Under the pieces are notes generated by a model. That model was not told where the DNA came from and did no database searches. It was given only the letters and a program-made list of their open reading frames with translations. A program made the translations under genes and the position numbers. Positions 1-8,227 of a stretch of DNA of 50,380 nt are shown piece after piece. Position 1 is the stretch's first letter, and the number at the start of each line of letters is the position of its first letter. This stretch comes from Flavobacterium muglaense (GTDB lineage Bacteria > Bacteroidota > Bacteroidia > Flavobacteriales > Flavobacteriaceae): the NCBI RefSeq assembly GCF_014305155.1, contig NZ_JACRUK010000026.1, positions 1 through 50,380 of the forward strand, given 5' to 3'.

Positions 1-83
1 AATTATTAAGATGATGAAGCATAAACACATTGGATTACAAATAATTAAAATAAGTACATAACTTTACACCTCTAATTTTTTAT

Positions 84-122
84 TAAAAAAGATGCCTTGA
101 TGTATAAAGACCAAGGCATCTT
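84..122 (-). terminator. Rho-independent terminator of the TonB receptor gene
   Basis: A perfect 11-bp inverted repeat (AAGATGCCTTG at 89-99 and CAAGGCATCTT at 112-122) lies just beyond the stop of the minus-strand receptor gene. The A-run at 84-90 reads as a U-tract on the minus strand. Bases 1-83 further left hold nothing I recognise. Confidence 0.85.
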
Positions 123-135
123 AGTTTTTATTGTT

Positions 136-2742
136 TTAGAAAGTAAATGTCAAATTCATTAATGCCGTTCTTGGGATAATTGGTCTACCCACAAAGAATT
201 GCTCATCTGTTTGATTATCACCTAATCTAGGAGAACCTTCTGTAATTCCAGCAGAATTAAATAAGTTGAAAGACTGCGCTCCTACTCTAAGTGTTTCGTT
301 ATCAGACCCTACATTGAAAGTGTATCCTACACTTAAATCAACAATTCCAAAACCTTCTAATTTGATTGTATTAGCGTCATTTGTGAATTTATCACCAGCA
401 TAGTTATAATCAAGATTCGCATCAAAATTTGATTTGTCATAAGACAATCCTAATTTTGTCATTACATTAGGTTGTCTAGCCAATTTGTTTCCTACATAAG
501 TTGGATTATTCTCAGACTTCGTCAACTCATGTTTTTGGTAAGTAAACGTACCGTTAAATGCGAACCCAGGGATAAATCTCCAGTTCCACGTACTTTCAAT
601 ACCATACGATTTTGTGTCTTGTAAATCTACCTTTTCAATGAAACCACCTGAATTATTTGGGTCATTAATAAATTGAACGTTTCTTCTATCAGACAAATTT
701 GCTGAGTATAACGCTACAGTTCCAGAGAAATCTCCTTTACCATATTTCAAACCTGCTTCGGCTTGAATAATTTTCTCAGGAGAATACGTATTTGGATTAC
801 CTAGAGCATCAAATTTTACAGAACGCAATTCTGGGAAGAAATACCCTTTAGAAAAGTTACCATAAACGCTTGTGCTTGTACTTATTTTGTACAATGCTGC
901 TAATGAAATTGCGTAATCACTTGTAGAAACATGTGCACGTTGGTATGCTCCAGTTCCCCAAATTACTTTATCAATACCCGCGATACCAGTAGCATATGGA
1001 GTAGTTGCTAAATTGTACTCTTTTGATTTTTCGTTTTCAATTGTTCCAGATGCTGTTTCATGTCTGAAACCGATATCGAAATTCCATTTCTCTAATTTGA
1101 TTTGATCCGTTAAGAAAAAAGCCAATTTATTACTTGTAATGTTTTTATTAGAATATCCAGTAGCTGTATTAGTTAGTCCGTTTACAGTATAACCAGAAAG
1201 GTTTACTAATCCCGGGCGGTTACTGTATTCGCTTAAATAACTCGTTGTGATATTCAAATCTCCTGCAGATGATCTAGACATAAATGTTCCCGCTGTAACA
1301 GTATGAATTCCCATTTTGTTGATTATTTTAATCTCAGATACTAATTCGTCTAATGGACGAACTCTGTCTACAATTCTGTTTTCGAATAAAAGAGCAGAAG
1401 CTGGTAAAGCTGCACCGTTTATAGTTGTAAAATTACCTGACGTTATGCCTCTAGTAGCTTTGAATTGATCTTGTGTTTCAACAGCTTTTGCACCTGTAAC
1501 ACCACTTCCGTCCGTAAAAAAGTTAAATTGATTCTTATATTGAGATTTTCTAATTTTAGCATCAATACTGAAATTATCTGAAAAATCATGTACAAAATTA
1601 GTCATGAAATACCCTCCTTTTGTGGCAACACCATCTTTAATATTTGATGTAAACATTCCGTTTGGCGTAGCATAAGAAATATCAGAAACGGCAGCTGTTT
1701 GCAAAGTCAAAATTTCTTTTCCGTCGTTACCAATAGGTCTTGTTCTGCTTCCTCCTTGTAATGGGTAAGGCAAAAAGAATTGTACTTTATCGTCAATTAC
1801 TTGTCCAGAAAAGGTAATCGTACTTTTGTCAGTTACTTTTTTCACGTTAGCACGTATTTGGTATCCTTCAGTTGGCAATCCTGTTTTGATTGGTCCTTCA
1901 TCATAACGATAAAACCCTGTTACGGCATAGAATAAATTAGAATCTTTCCCTCCTAATTGTCCACTAGACAAGAAATCTGCTTTGTATCTAGAATTAGTCC
2001 CTACTTCGGTCTTCAAAATATTTTTTGGAGTCGCTGAACCTGTTTCACTTGTATAATTAATAATACCTGCAACAGAACCCGCACCATATAATACTGATGA
2101 ACCACCACGAATGAACTCTAAACTTTTCATACCAATATCTGTTCTAAAATAAACATCATGAGCAGAAGAGTTTAATCCAAAAGTAGATAATACTGGCATT
2201 CCATCTATTTGCAAAGGATTAAATTGAAATTGACCTCCTGAAGGTAAACCTCTCACAAACACGTTGGATGCTACTTCACCACCACCATTCTCAGTAGTAA
2301 TTCCAGGTACACTTCGCAAAATATTAGCTTGGCTACTTGTATTTAATTTTGTTAAATCTTTCGCGCTAAAAGAAGTAATCGAAACGGGAGTTTCTTTTTG
2401 AGAACGTTTTACTGATGTTGCAGTCAAAACAACTTCATCTAAACTTTCAATACTTTCCTTTAATGTAAAGTTTACCGTTGCGTCTCCAGAGAAGTTTACG
2501 GTTTTTGTTTGCGGAAAAAAACCAATGTACATCACTTTGACTTTTTGCTCCCCACTTAGCTTTGCAGTAATCTCGTATTTTCCGTCAAAATCTGTTGTGG
2601 TTCCATAATTAGTTCCAGCTACAACAACATTCACCTGTGGCAAAGGGTTGTTTTTCTCATCCGTCACCGTCCCTTTAATAGTCGATTGTGAATAGGAACA
2701 GGTTCCTATCAGCAATAAAAATACTTTTAAATATTTTTTCAT
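136..2742 (-). CDS. TonB-dependent outer-membrane receptor
   Basis: 868 residues, a typical length for TonB-dependent transporters. A signal peptide (about 1-18, ending SYSQ) is followed by a carboxypeptidase-regulatory-like beta-sandwich (about 20-95, starting STIKGTVTDEKNNPLPQVNV), a plug domain (about 110-235, with VFVRGLPSGG and the IRGGSSVLYGAGSVAGIINY motif), and a 22-strand barrel ending in the outer-membrane signature phenylalanine (NLTFTF). It should import a ligand across the outer membrane using TonB-ExbBD energy. It diverges from a LacI-type regulator with palindromic sites between them, so the ligand is more likely a saccharide than an iron chelate. That is inference. No SusD-like partner follows; a terminator closes the gene, so this is a stand-alone receptor rather than a SusCD pair. 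Confidence 0.93.
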   Translation of the reverse strand: MKKYLKVFLLLIGTCSYSQSTIKGTVTDEKNNPLPQVNVVVAGTNYGTTTDFDGKYEITAKLSGEQKVKVMYIGFFPQTKTVNFSGDATVNFTLKESIESLDEVVLTATSVKRSQKETPVSITSFSAKDLTKLNTSSQANILRSVPGITTENGGGEVASNVFVRGLPSGGQFQFNPLQIDGMPVLSTFGLNSSAHDVYFRTDIGMKSLEFIRGGSSVLYGAGSVAGIINYTSETGSATPKNILKTEVGTNSRYKADFLSSGQLGGKDSNLFYAVTGFYRYDEGPIKTGLPTEGYQIRANVKKVTDKSTITFSGQVIDDKVQFFLPYPLQGGSRTRPIGNDGKEILTLQTAAVSDISYATPNGMFTSNIKDGVATKGGYFMTNFVHDFSDNFSIDAKIRKSQYKNQFNFFTDGSGVTGAKAVETQDQFKATRGITSGNFTTINGAALPASALLFENRIVDRVRPLDELVSEIKIINKMGIHTVTAGTFMSRSSAGDLNITTSYLSEYSNRPGLVNLSGYTVNGLTNTATGYSNKNITSNKLAFFLTDQIKLEKWNFDIGFRHETASGTIENEKSKEYNLATTPYATGIAGIDKVIWGTGAYQRAHVSTSDYAISLAALYKISTSTSVYGNFSKGYFFPELRSVKFDALGNPNTYSPEKIIQAEAGLKYGKGDFSGTVALYSANLSDRRNVQFINDPNNSGGFIEKVDLQDTKSYGIESTWNWRFIPGFAFNGTFTYQKHELTKSENNPTYVGNKLARQPNVMTKLGLSYDKSNFDANLDYNYAGDKFTNDANTIKLEGFGIVDLSVGYTFNVGSDNETLRVGAQSFNLFNSAGITEGSPRLGDNQTDEQFFVGRPIIPRTALMNLTFTF

Positions 2743-2836
2743 TTTGGTTGAATTTAAATTAAAATTTTGGTTTATTATTTTTGGCTAAACTAAAATGTTT
2801 CCAATCATATTGATACCAAAAAAATACAAAAAATGA

Positions 2837-2862
2837 CCGCAAACCTTTGCGGAAACGTTTGC
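2837..2862. promoter_or_regulatory. Tandem LacI-family operators between receptor and regulator
   Basis: Two overlapping palindromes are visible. CCGCAAACCTTTGCGG (2837-2852) has 7-bp perfect arms around CC. GGAAACGTTTGC (2851-2862) is a CG-centred site of the kind LacI/GalR proteins bind. The second covers the TTTG -33 element of the regulator's own promoter, which suggests autorepression, with control of the divergent receptor gene as well. Binding is inferred. Confidence 0.75.
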
Positions 2863-2887
2863 AAATAAAATAAAATTAGTACTTTTG
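2858..2887 (+). promoter_or_regulatory. Bacteroidota-type promoter of the LacI-family gene
   Basis: TTTG at 2858-2861, an 18-nt spacer, then TACTTTTG at 2880-2887 match the Bacteroidota TTTG / TAnnTTTG promoter. The start codon lies 19 nt past the -7 box. The -33 element is inside the downstream operator palindrome. Confidence 0.75.
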
Positions 2888-2905
2888 TTGATATATCTAT
2901 AAAAA

Positions 2906-3940
2906 ATGCGCAAAAAAAATATTGTTACCTTAAAAAAATTGGCCTTAGATTTAGGATTGTCCATTTCTACTGTTTCAAGAGCATTGAACAATCATGCAGA
3001 CATTAGTGAAGAAACAAAAGAGCGTGTTAAGGCTTACGCCAATAAAGTAAAGTATGCTCCCAATTTATTTGCCCGAGGATTTCGTTCTCATAAATCAAAT
3101 ATAATTGGGGTTATCATCCCTAACATCGAACACCAGTTTACCGCGACCTTATTAAAAGGAATTATTTACAATGCCGATCTCAACGGTTACAAAGTCATCA
3201 TCTGTGAATCCTTTAATAACGAACAAAAACAAACGGAACTGCTGGAAACCATGATTCAGTTTGGGGTTGATGGTGTTTTATTATCATTGGTAAAAAAAAC
3301 CACAAAGGTGGATGATATTCTGGAAATGATGGAACACATTCCGCTTATTCTGTTTGATCGCGTTTCTACAAAAGTACCTTGCACTCAAATTGTCATTGAT
3401 GATGAGGAAGCCGCTTTTAAAGCAGTAGACCACTTAATTGCAACTGGCAAAAAAAGAATTGCCATCATCAAAGAAACCGAAAGTTCAATCCTATCCGAAA
3501 TGAGATACAAAGGGTATTTGAGAGCGTTGCAAAAAAACAAGCTAGAACTAGACGATAGCCTAGTTTTAAGTTCCGAAGATCTTTCTATAGCCGAAGGAAA
3601 AAAACTAACCTCCGTGCTTATTGGATTACAAAACAAACCGGACGCCATCTTTGCCATTACGGATGAAGCAGGGATTGGCGCCATTCAGATTCTAAAAAAA
3701 CACAAAATAAAAATCCCTTCAGAAATCGCTGTAGCAGGATTCAGTAATTCGATCTATTCGACCATTATCAAGCCTAACTTAACCACCATTGATCAACCCG
3801 GAAACCGTATTGGCGAAACGGCTATTAAGTATCTAATCGAAGAAATGAATACCGAAAACCAAATCAATTACAAAACCGTCGAAGTTAAAACAAATCTAAT
3901 TATTAGAAAATCATCTTTTACCACTATAAAAAGAAAATAA
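2906..3940 (+). CDS. LacI-family transcriptional regulator
   Basis: 344 residues, the normal LacI/GalR length. The N-terminal helix-turn-helix and hinge helix are clear (residues 5-60: VTLKKLALDLGLSISTVSRA then LFARGFRSHKSNIIGVIIPN). A periplasmic-binding-protein-like sensor domain follows (about 62-335). It should bind a small sugar or sugar derivative and control the divergent TonB receptor. Palindromic sites in the shared 163-bp gap, one covering its own -33 element, suggest it also represses itself. The effector cannot be told from the sequence, and no carbohydrate-degrading enzyme sits immediately next to it. Confidence 0.93.
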   Translation: MRKKNIVTLKKLALDLGLSISTVSRALNNHADISEETKERVKAYANKVKYAPNLFARGFRSHKSNIIGVIIPNIEHQFTATLLKGIIYNADLNGYKVIICESFNNEQKQTELLETMIQFGVDGVLLSLVKKTTKVDDILEMMEHIPLILFDRVSTKVPCTQIVIDDEEAAFKAVDHLIATGKKRIAIIKETESSILSEMRYKGYLRALQKNKLELDDSLVLSSEDLSIAEGKKLTSVLIGLQNKPDAIFAITDEAGIGAIQILKKHKIKIPSEIAVAGFSNSIYSTIIKPNLTTIDQPGNRIGETAIKYLIEEMNTENQINYKTVEVKTNLIIRKSSFTTIKRK

Positions 3941-4021
3941 ACGATAAAAGCCCCCTTTTTTATACCGTGAATTATATAAAATTCAGTCCCTTAAACATAA
4001 TAAATAGACTATAAATAGGGT

Positions 4022-4029
4022 TATCTTTG
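4022..4029 (+). promoter_or_regulatory. -7 promoter box for the lipoprotein/deacetylase unit
   Basis: TATCTTTG matches TAnnTTTG and lies 24 nt before the lipoprotein start. I see no good -33 TTG at the usual spacing, so the promoter is only half supported. Confidence 0.5.
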
Positions 4030-4053
4030 TACTAAACACCTACACTGCTTACT

Positions 4054-5079
4054 ATGAAAAATCCTATAATCGCACTATATTCTCTTTCTGTTTTGACCCT
4101 CCTATCGAGCTGTAATCAAAATAAAAATTCGGACGACAAAACAATTGAAAAACAAGCCACAGAGCGCGCCGCAGATTCAATTATTAAAAAAGCGGTGGCC
4201 ACCATTGACACCTTAGATTATACTAAAAGAATGCTAGCCATTAGCAATAACGACACCACCGGAAAATGGCCTGTAAAAACTCCTTATCCGTTACCTGGTG
4301 CCTTGCTGCCATATAACCGAATCATTGCTTTTTACGGTAATTTATATTCGAAAAGAATGGGAATCCTTGGGCAAATACCAAGAGAACAAATGATCACCCA
4401 ATTACAAGCGGAAGTTGCTAAATGGGCCGCCGCCGACCCCAGCGTGAAAACCATTCTCGCTTTGCATTACATTGCTGTTACTGCTCAAGGTGCTCCCGGA
4501 AAAGACAATATGCATCGCATGAGAATGCCTTTTAAGCAAATTGACACCGTCATTAGCTGGGCAAAACCTATTGACGCACTAGTTTTTCTAGATATTCAAG
4601 TAGCACATAGCACTGTAAAAACAGAGGTAGAACTTCTAGAACAATACCTTGCCATGCCCAATGTACACCTTGGAATTGATCCTGAATTCTCCTTAAAAAA
4701 CGGAGAAATTCCAGGCTCTAAAATAGGCACCTTTACTGCCGATGACATCAATGATGCAATCGATATTCTGGTAAAAGTGGTACAAAAAAACAAACTAACT
4801 CCAAAAGTTTTAGTCGTTCACCGTTTTACTCAAGGAATGGTAACCAATTATAAAAACATAAAAAAAGTACCCGAAGTACAAGTAGTCATGGATATGGACG
4901 GATTTGGTAGCAAAGTATTAAAGAAATCGACTTATCTAAGGTACATTTATCGCGAACCCGTACAGTTTACAGGGTTTAAATTGTTCTATAAAAATGACAA
5001 TTGGAATAACTGGACCATGTACACGCCCGAAGAATTGTTGCAATTTACACCAAAGCCACTTTACATTCAATATCAATAA
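4054..5079 (+). CDS. Lipoprotein of unknown function, possible barrel-fold glycan enzyme
   Basis: 341 residues with a lipoprotein signal peptide; the lipobox LLSSC puts the lipidated Cys at residue 20. A linker rich in charged residues (21-50) leads to a globular domain. I do not recognise the family. Alternating strand-like and helix-like stretches, each strand ending in acidic or His residues (ILALHY, ALVFLDIQ, VHLGIDPEFSL, KVLVVHRF, VQVVMDMDGFG, FKLFYKND), look like a TIM barrel with acidic residues at strand ends, as in some glycoside hydrolases. That is a guess from pattern only. It is followed after 10 nt by a polysaccharide deacetylase, almost certainly co-transcribed, so a role on an extracellular or cell-wall glycan is plausible. 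Confidence 0.75.
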   Translation: MKNPIIALYSLSVLTLLSSCNQNKNSDDKTIEKQATERAADSIIKKAVATIDTLDYTKRMLAISNNDTTGKWPVKTPYPLPGALLPYNRIIAFYGNLYSKRMGILGQIPREQMITQLQAEVAKWAAADPSVKTILALHYIAVTAQGAPGKDNMHRMRMPFKQIDTVISWAKPIDALVFLDIQVAHSTVKTEVELLEQYLAMPNVHLGIDPEFSLKNGEIPGSKIGTFTADDINDAIDILVKVVQKNKLTPKVLVVHRFTQGMVTNYKNIKKVPEVQVVMDMDGFGSKVLKKSTYLRYIYREPVQFTGFKLFYKNDNWNNWTMYTPEELLQFTPKPLYIQYQ

Positions 5080-5089
5080 GCGTACACTC

Positions 5090-5947
5090 ATGAAAACAAC
5101 TATTGCATTTTCACTAAGTTGGTTGTTGCTTTTGGGAGCTTGTCAATCAAAAACAGATCAGAAAATTACACCAATAGAAAAAGGAACCAAAAACACAAAT
5201 GTCCCTGCACTGCCTGTACCAGAAAAGAAAATGGCAACTACAGCCGCCATTCTTGCCAAAAAAGAGGTGCCTATTTTATGTTATCATAATATTCGAGAGT
5301 TTAGCCATACCGCTAGTGGCGATGTAAAAACATATACCGTAAAACCAGCCGCATTTTCGGATCAAATGAAAGCCTTAGCCGCTGCAGGTTATCATACCAT
5401 ATTACCCCATCAATTGTATGAATACCTCGTTCATGATGCCCCACTGCCCGATAAACCCATCATGATTACCTTTGATGACACGCGAGAAGAGCAATACACC
5501 ATTGGAGCAACCGAAATGAAAAAATACGGTTTTAAAGGGGTCTATTTTGTCATGACCGTATCCATCAATAGACCCAAATACCTAAGTACTGAACAAATTA
5601 AAGAATTGTTCGATACAGGAAATACTATAGCCGCCCATACTTGGGACCACCATATGGTGACAAAATACAGTGGCGAAGATTGGAATATTCAATTGAATAA
5701 ACCAAAAGCTAAACTAGAAGAAATCATTGGCAAACCCGTGACTTATTTTGCTTATCCGTTTGGGCTGTGGAACCCTACTGTAATCCCCGAAATTAAAAAA
5801 AGTGGTTACCAAATGGCTTTTATATTATCGACTAAAAGAGACCCTAACGAACCTCTTTATACTATTCGTAGAATCATTGTATCGGGTACCTGGACAACAG
5901 CAGGCGTTTTAAAGGCAATTGAATCTAGTTTTAATAAATCTATTTAA
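5090..5947 (+). CDS. Polysaccharide deacetylase (NodB/CE4-like) lipoprotein
   Basis: 285 residues from the ATG at 5090. The same frame is open further upstream inside the preceding gene, but the lipoprotein signal begins here (lipobox LLLGAC, Cys at about 17), which fixes the start. The NodB homology domain has PILCYHNI (about 64-71), the metal-binding TFDD motif (in PIMITFDDTREEQY, about 122-135) and the HTWDHH form of HxxxH (about 182-187). A late AYPFG motif gives the usual third block. It should remove N- or O-acetyl groups from a polysaccharide such as poly-GlcNAc, chitin fragments or peptidoglycan, facing the periplasm or cell surface. The substrate is unknown. It shares a transcript with the lipoprotein 10 nt upstream. 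Confidence 0.88.
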   Translation: MKTTIAFSLSWLLLLGACQSKTDQKITPIEKGTKNTNVPALPVPEKKMATTAAILAKKEVPILCYHNIREFSHTASGDVKTYTVKPAAFSDQMKALAAAGYHTILPHQLYEYLVHDAPLPDKPIMITFDDTREEQYTIGATEMKKYGFKGVYFVMTVSINRPKYLSTEQIKELFDTGNTIAAHTWDHHMVTKYSGEDWNIQLNKPKAKLEEIIGKPVTYFAYPFGLWNPTVIPEIKKSGYQMAFILSTKRDPNEPLYTIRRIIVSGTWTTAGVLKAIESSFNKSI

Positions 5948-5972
5948 ATTCACTCTATCCATGATTAGATAA

Positions 5973-6071
5973 CCTACAACAACAACCAATGCAACTATTT
6001 TTACCCGTGATACAGCAGCAGCGCTAAAAAGAGGTTTCGAAACAGCAGGGCATAAAAAAAGCATCATTTAA
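5973..6071 (+). other. Possible vestigial coding fragment
   Basis: Between the deacetylase stop and the terminator, one frame is open for about 32 codons without a start codon and reads like ordinary protein (middle part ATIFTRDTAAALKRGF). It ends at TAA inside the terminator hairpin. It may be the decayed end of a gene, or chance. I recognise no family. Confidence 0.2.
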
Positions 6072-6085
6072 ACGATGCTTTTTTT
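6054..6085. terminator. Bidirectional terminator between convergent genes
   Basis: A perfect 12-bp inverted repeat (AAAAAAAGCATC / GATGCTTTTTTT) with loop ATTTAAAC carries a U-tract in either direction. It serves the deacetylase (plus) and the LytM-domain gene (minus). Confidence 0.9.
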
Positions 6086-6105
6086 GTACTTTGATTATGT
6101 TATTA

Positions 6106-7422
6106 CTACTTTCCAGCTAACCAACTCTTAGGATCAGTATAACTTGTATTTTGTAGCAGTAAAAACTTAATTACAGTTTTACCCGTATCTCCATTGGTTC
6201 TTACACGTCCTATGACTTGCTTAATACTTACTTTATCCCCCTTGCTTACAGAGACTGAACTTAAGTTTTGATAGATTGTAAAATAATCTCCATGCTGTAT
6301 CATTACCGCTTTATTTACTGGTGAAAGCACGATTATATTCGATACTTCTCCACCAAAAACCGCTAAGGCAGATGCTCCTTCGTTTGTGGTAATCTCAACA
6401 CCACTATTATGAACCACTAGCGAACTGTAAATAGGATGGGCTTGGTCTCCGTATCCTAGAGAGATAAATCCACTTGACACTGGCCAAGGTAAATTTCCTT
6501 TGTTCGCTCTAAAATTATCTGCTACTATTTTTGACTCCGGAGTCAATTCAATCCTGGATGAAGAAACGGGATCTTTGCTAGCTTCTTTTGCAGCTTCTCG
6601 CACGGCTTCTTTGGTTTCGCCTTTTGATGATGACTTCGCACTATTTGCTAGTGCTAGTGCTTTGGCTTTCGCTCTTTCTATTGCCGCTTTTCTATTGGCT
6701 TCAGCAATTGCTTCACGAATCAAACGATCGATTTGCTTGTCGATTGTTTTAGACTCTCTTTGTTTTTTTCGAATATCCGAAACAATTTTATTTTTATCTT
6801 TCTTAATCGAATTAACCAGTTTTTCTTGCTCTACTTTTTCTTTAACAAGGCTTTCTTTTTCTTTTTCGTTCTCCGCAATTAATTTTTGCTTCGCCACTTT
6901 TTGAACCTGTAGCTTTTTATTATAAGAAATCAATTCAGTAGATTTTGAATAAATTTCTTCTCCTTGCGCTTTTCTAAAATTGGTGTATTGTTTTAAATAT
7001 TGCGCTCTCTTGTAGGCTTGTAAAAAGTTTTCTGATGACAAGATAAACATGGCTCTACTTTGCTCTGAACGACTTTTATAGGACTTCAAGATCATCTTTG
7101 CATAATCTTCTTTTAGTATAGATAGTTCTCTATTTAGCTTATTAATCTTCATTTGATTAATATACATATCATTAGCCAAAAGTTTGCTTTGCTTTTCGGT
7201 TGTATTGATCAGTATTTCTTTCAGTCTAATTTTATTTTTCTGAATCATAAATACATTCATCGCCGATTTTTCCTTGGATTTCACGGACTGCAATAACTTT
7301 TCGTTATCCTTAATTTCCTGTTGGATTTGGGCTTTTCGTTGTTCTAATTTTTCTTGCTGCGATTGGCTCCACATTACTGAAGTCAAGCATAGAAAAATTA
7401 AGCTAAGGAGAAATTTTGGCAT
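6106..7422 (-). CDS. EnvC-like murein hydrolase activator (degenerate LytM/M23)
   Basis: 438 residues. A signal peptide (1-19, ending MWSQ) is followed by a long charged coiled coil (about 20-250, rich in Lys/Glu/Gln) and a C-terminal LytM/peptidase M23 domain (about 310-438, starting LPWPVSSGFISLGYG). The metal-site residues look altered. The usual HxxxxD is HNSGVE here, and the usual YxHL is YQNL, so the second zinc-binding His is replaced by Asn. This is the pattern of EnvC-type proteins, which activate N-acetylmuramoyl-L-alanine amidases at division sites rather than cut peptidoglycan themselves. It is the last gene of a minus-strand run, 24 nt after the DUF4292 lipoprotein gene. Confidence 0.85.
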   Translation of the reverse strand: MPKFLLSLIFLCLTSVMWSQSQQEKLEQRKAQIQQEIKDNEKLLQSVKSKEKSAMNVFMIQKNKIRLKEILINTTEKQSKLLANDMYINQMKINKLNRELSILKEDYAKMILKSYKSRSEQSRAMFILSSENFLQAYKRAQYLKQYTNFRKAQGEEIYSKSTELISYNKKLQVQKVAKQKLIAENEKEKESLVKEKVEQEKLVNSIKKDKNKIVSDIRKKQRESKTIDKQIDRLIREAIAEANRKAAIERAKAKALALANSAKSSSKGETKEAVREAAKEASKDPVSSSRIELTPESKIVADNFRANKGNLPWPVSSGFISLGYGDQAHPIYSSLVVHNSGVEITTNEGASALAVFGGEVSNIIVLSPVNKAVMIQHGDYFTIYQNLSSVSVSKGDKVSIKQVIGRVRTNGDTGKTVIKFLLLQNTSYTDPKSWLAGK

Positions 7423-7446
7423 CTTAAAAATATATTTTTTGCAAAT

Positions 7447-8220
7447 TTACTTAATTATAATTCTATTGTAACCATTTGGGACACTATATGGGAAAGAAAT
7501 TTCTTCATTAAAAGAAATGTTATTGTAGTCCAGGTTAATTTCAGTTTTACCTTTAGTTTGATAGGCATCAATAGCAACAGTTGTAGGCATCAACGCTTCG
7601 TTGTACTGTTTAAAACCATCATAAGCTATTTGTATCATTCTACCTTCGGCAGTTTGTGTTATTTCTTGACGGTTAATGCTAAAATCGTTTCCGTTAATGT
7701 AAAATGATTTTTTAGTATTGCCACTGCCAACAGCATCTAAACGGTACAATTGTTCTACTAAAGACTCCGTATATTTGCCTTGCTTCAAATCGTCTAAAGC
7801 CTCGCCTAGCAACATGTTTTGGATTTTAGTATAATCTAAATCCGTTCCTAGCCATTGACTCAACGAACTAAAATCACCTTCAAAATAAGTTCCTTTAATT
7901 TTTTCATAATAACTCACAGATGTTGGAGTTATAGAAGCCTTAGCCATTGTAATTCCTAGAAAACGAATGCTCACTAAGATTTGCTCGTCTTTTTTGATTT
8001 TAATTTCGGCTGTAACATTTTGCGATTGCTTCTCGTCACTATACTTCACATTTGCCTTAATGTATAATGTCGAAAAATCAATTTTATTGTTATAATGTCT
8101 CATTATAATTTTCTTAGCCGCAATATTATCTATTGGTGCTGTTGCTGCTTCTGTAACTACCATTTTTGATTTGCAAGAAACCAAGGCAAGAATTGCTAAT
8201 AAAGCGAATATCTTTTTCAT
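7447..8220 (-). CDS. DUF4292-type lipoprotein (LolA/LolB-like fold suspected)
   Basis: 257 residues with a lipoprotein signal (lipobox ALVSC, Cys at 16). The body has the features I associate with DUF4292: many amphipathic beta strands (IDFSTLYIKANVKYSDE, ILVSIRFLGITMAKASITPT) and a SYYEKIKGTYFEGDFSSLSQ stretch. Such proteins resemble LolA/LolB lipoprotein carriers and are common in Bacteroidota. Function is not proven. It lies 7 nt after the TPR gene and 24 nt before the EnvC-like gene, so the three probably form one envelope-related transcript. Confidence 0.8.
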   Translation of the reverse strand: MKKIFALLAILALVSCKSKMVVTEAATAPIDNIAAKKIIMRHYNNKIDFSTLYIKANVKYSDEKQSQNVTAEIKIKKDEQILVSIRFLGITMAKASITPTSVSYYEKIKGTYFEGDFSSLSQWLGTDLDYTKIQNMLLGEALDDLKQGKYTESLVEQLYRLDAVGSGNTKKSFYINGNDFSINRQEITQTAEGRMIQIAYDGFKQYNEALMPTTVAIDAYQTKGKTEINLDYNNISFNEEISFPYSVPNGYNRIIIK

Positions 8221-8227
8221 GCTTTTT

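Noticed and set aside
2785..2991. 68-codon minus-strand frame in the receptor-regulator gap
   Set aside because: It covers the operator and promoter and overlaps the LacI-family start; no recognisable protein and a low-complexity composition.
7274..7471. Plus-strand frame opposite the EnvC-like gene start
   Set aside because: It is the complement of a well-supported coding region, with Cys/Trp-rich unnatural composition.
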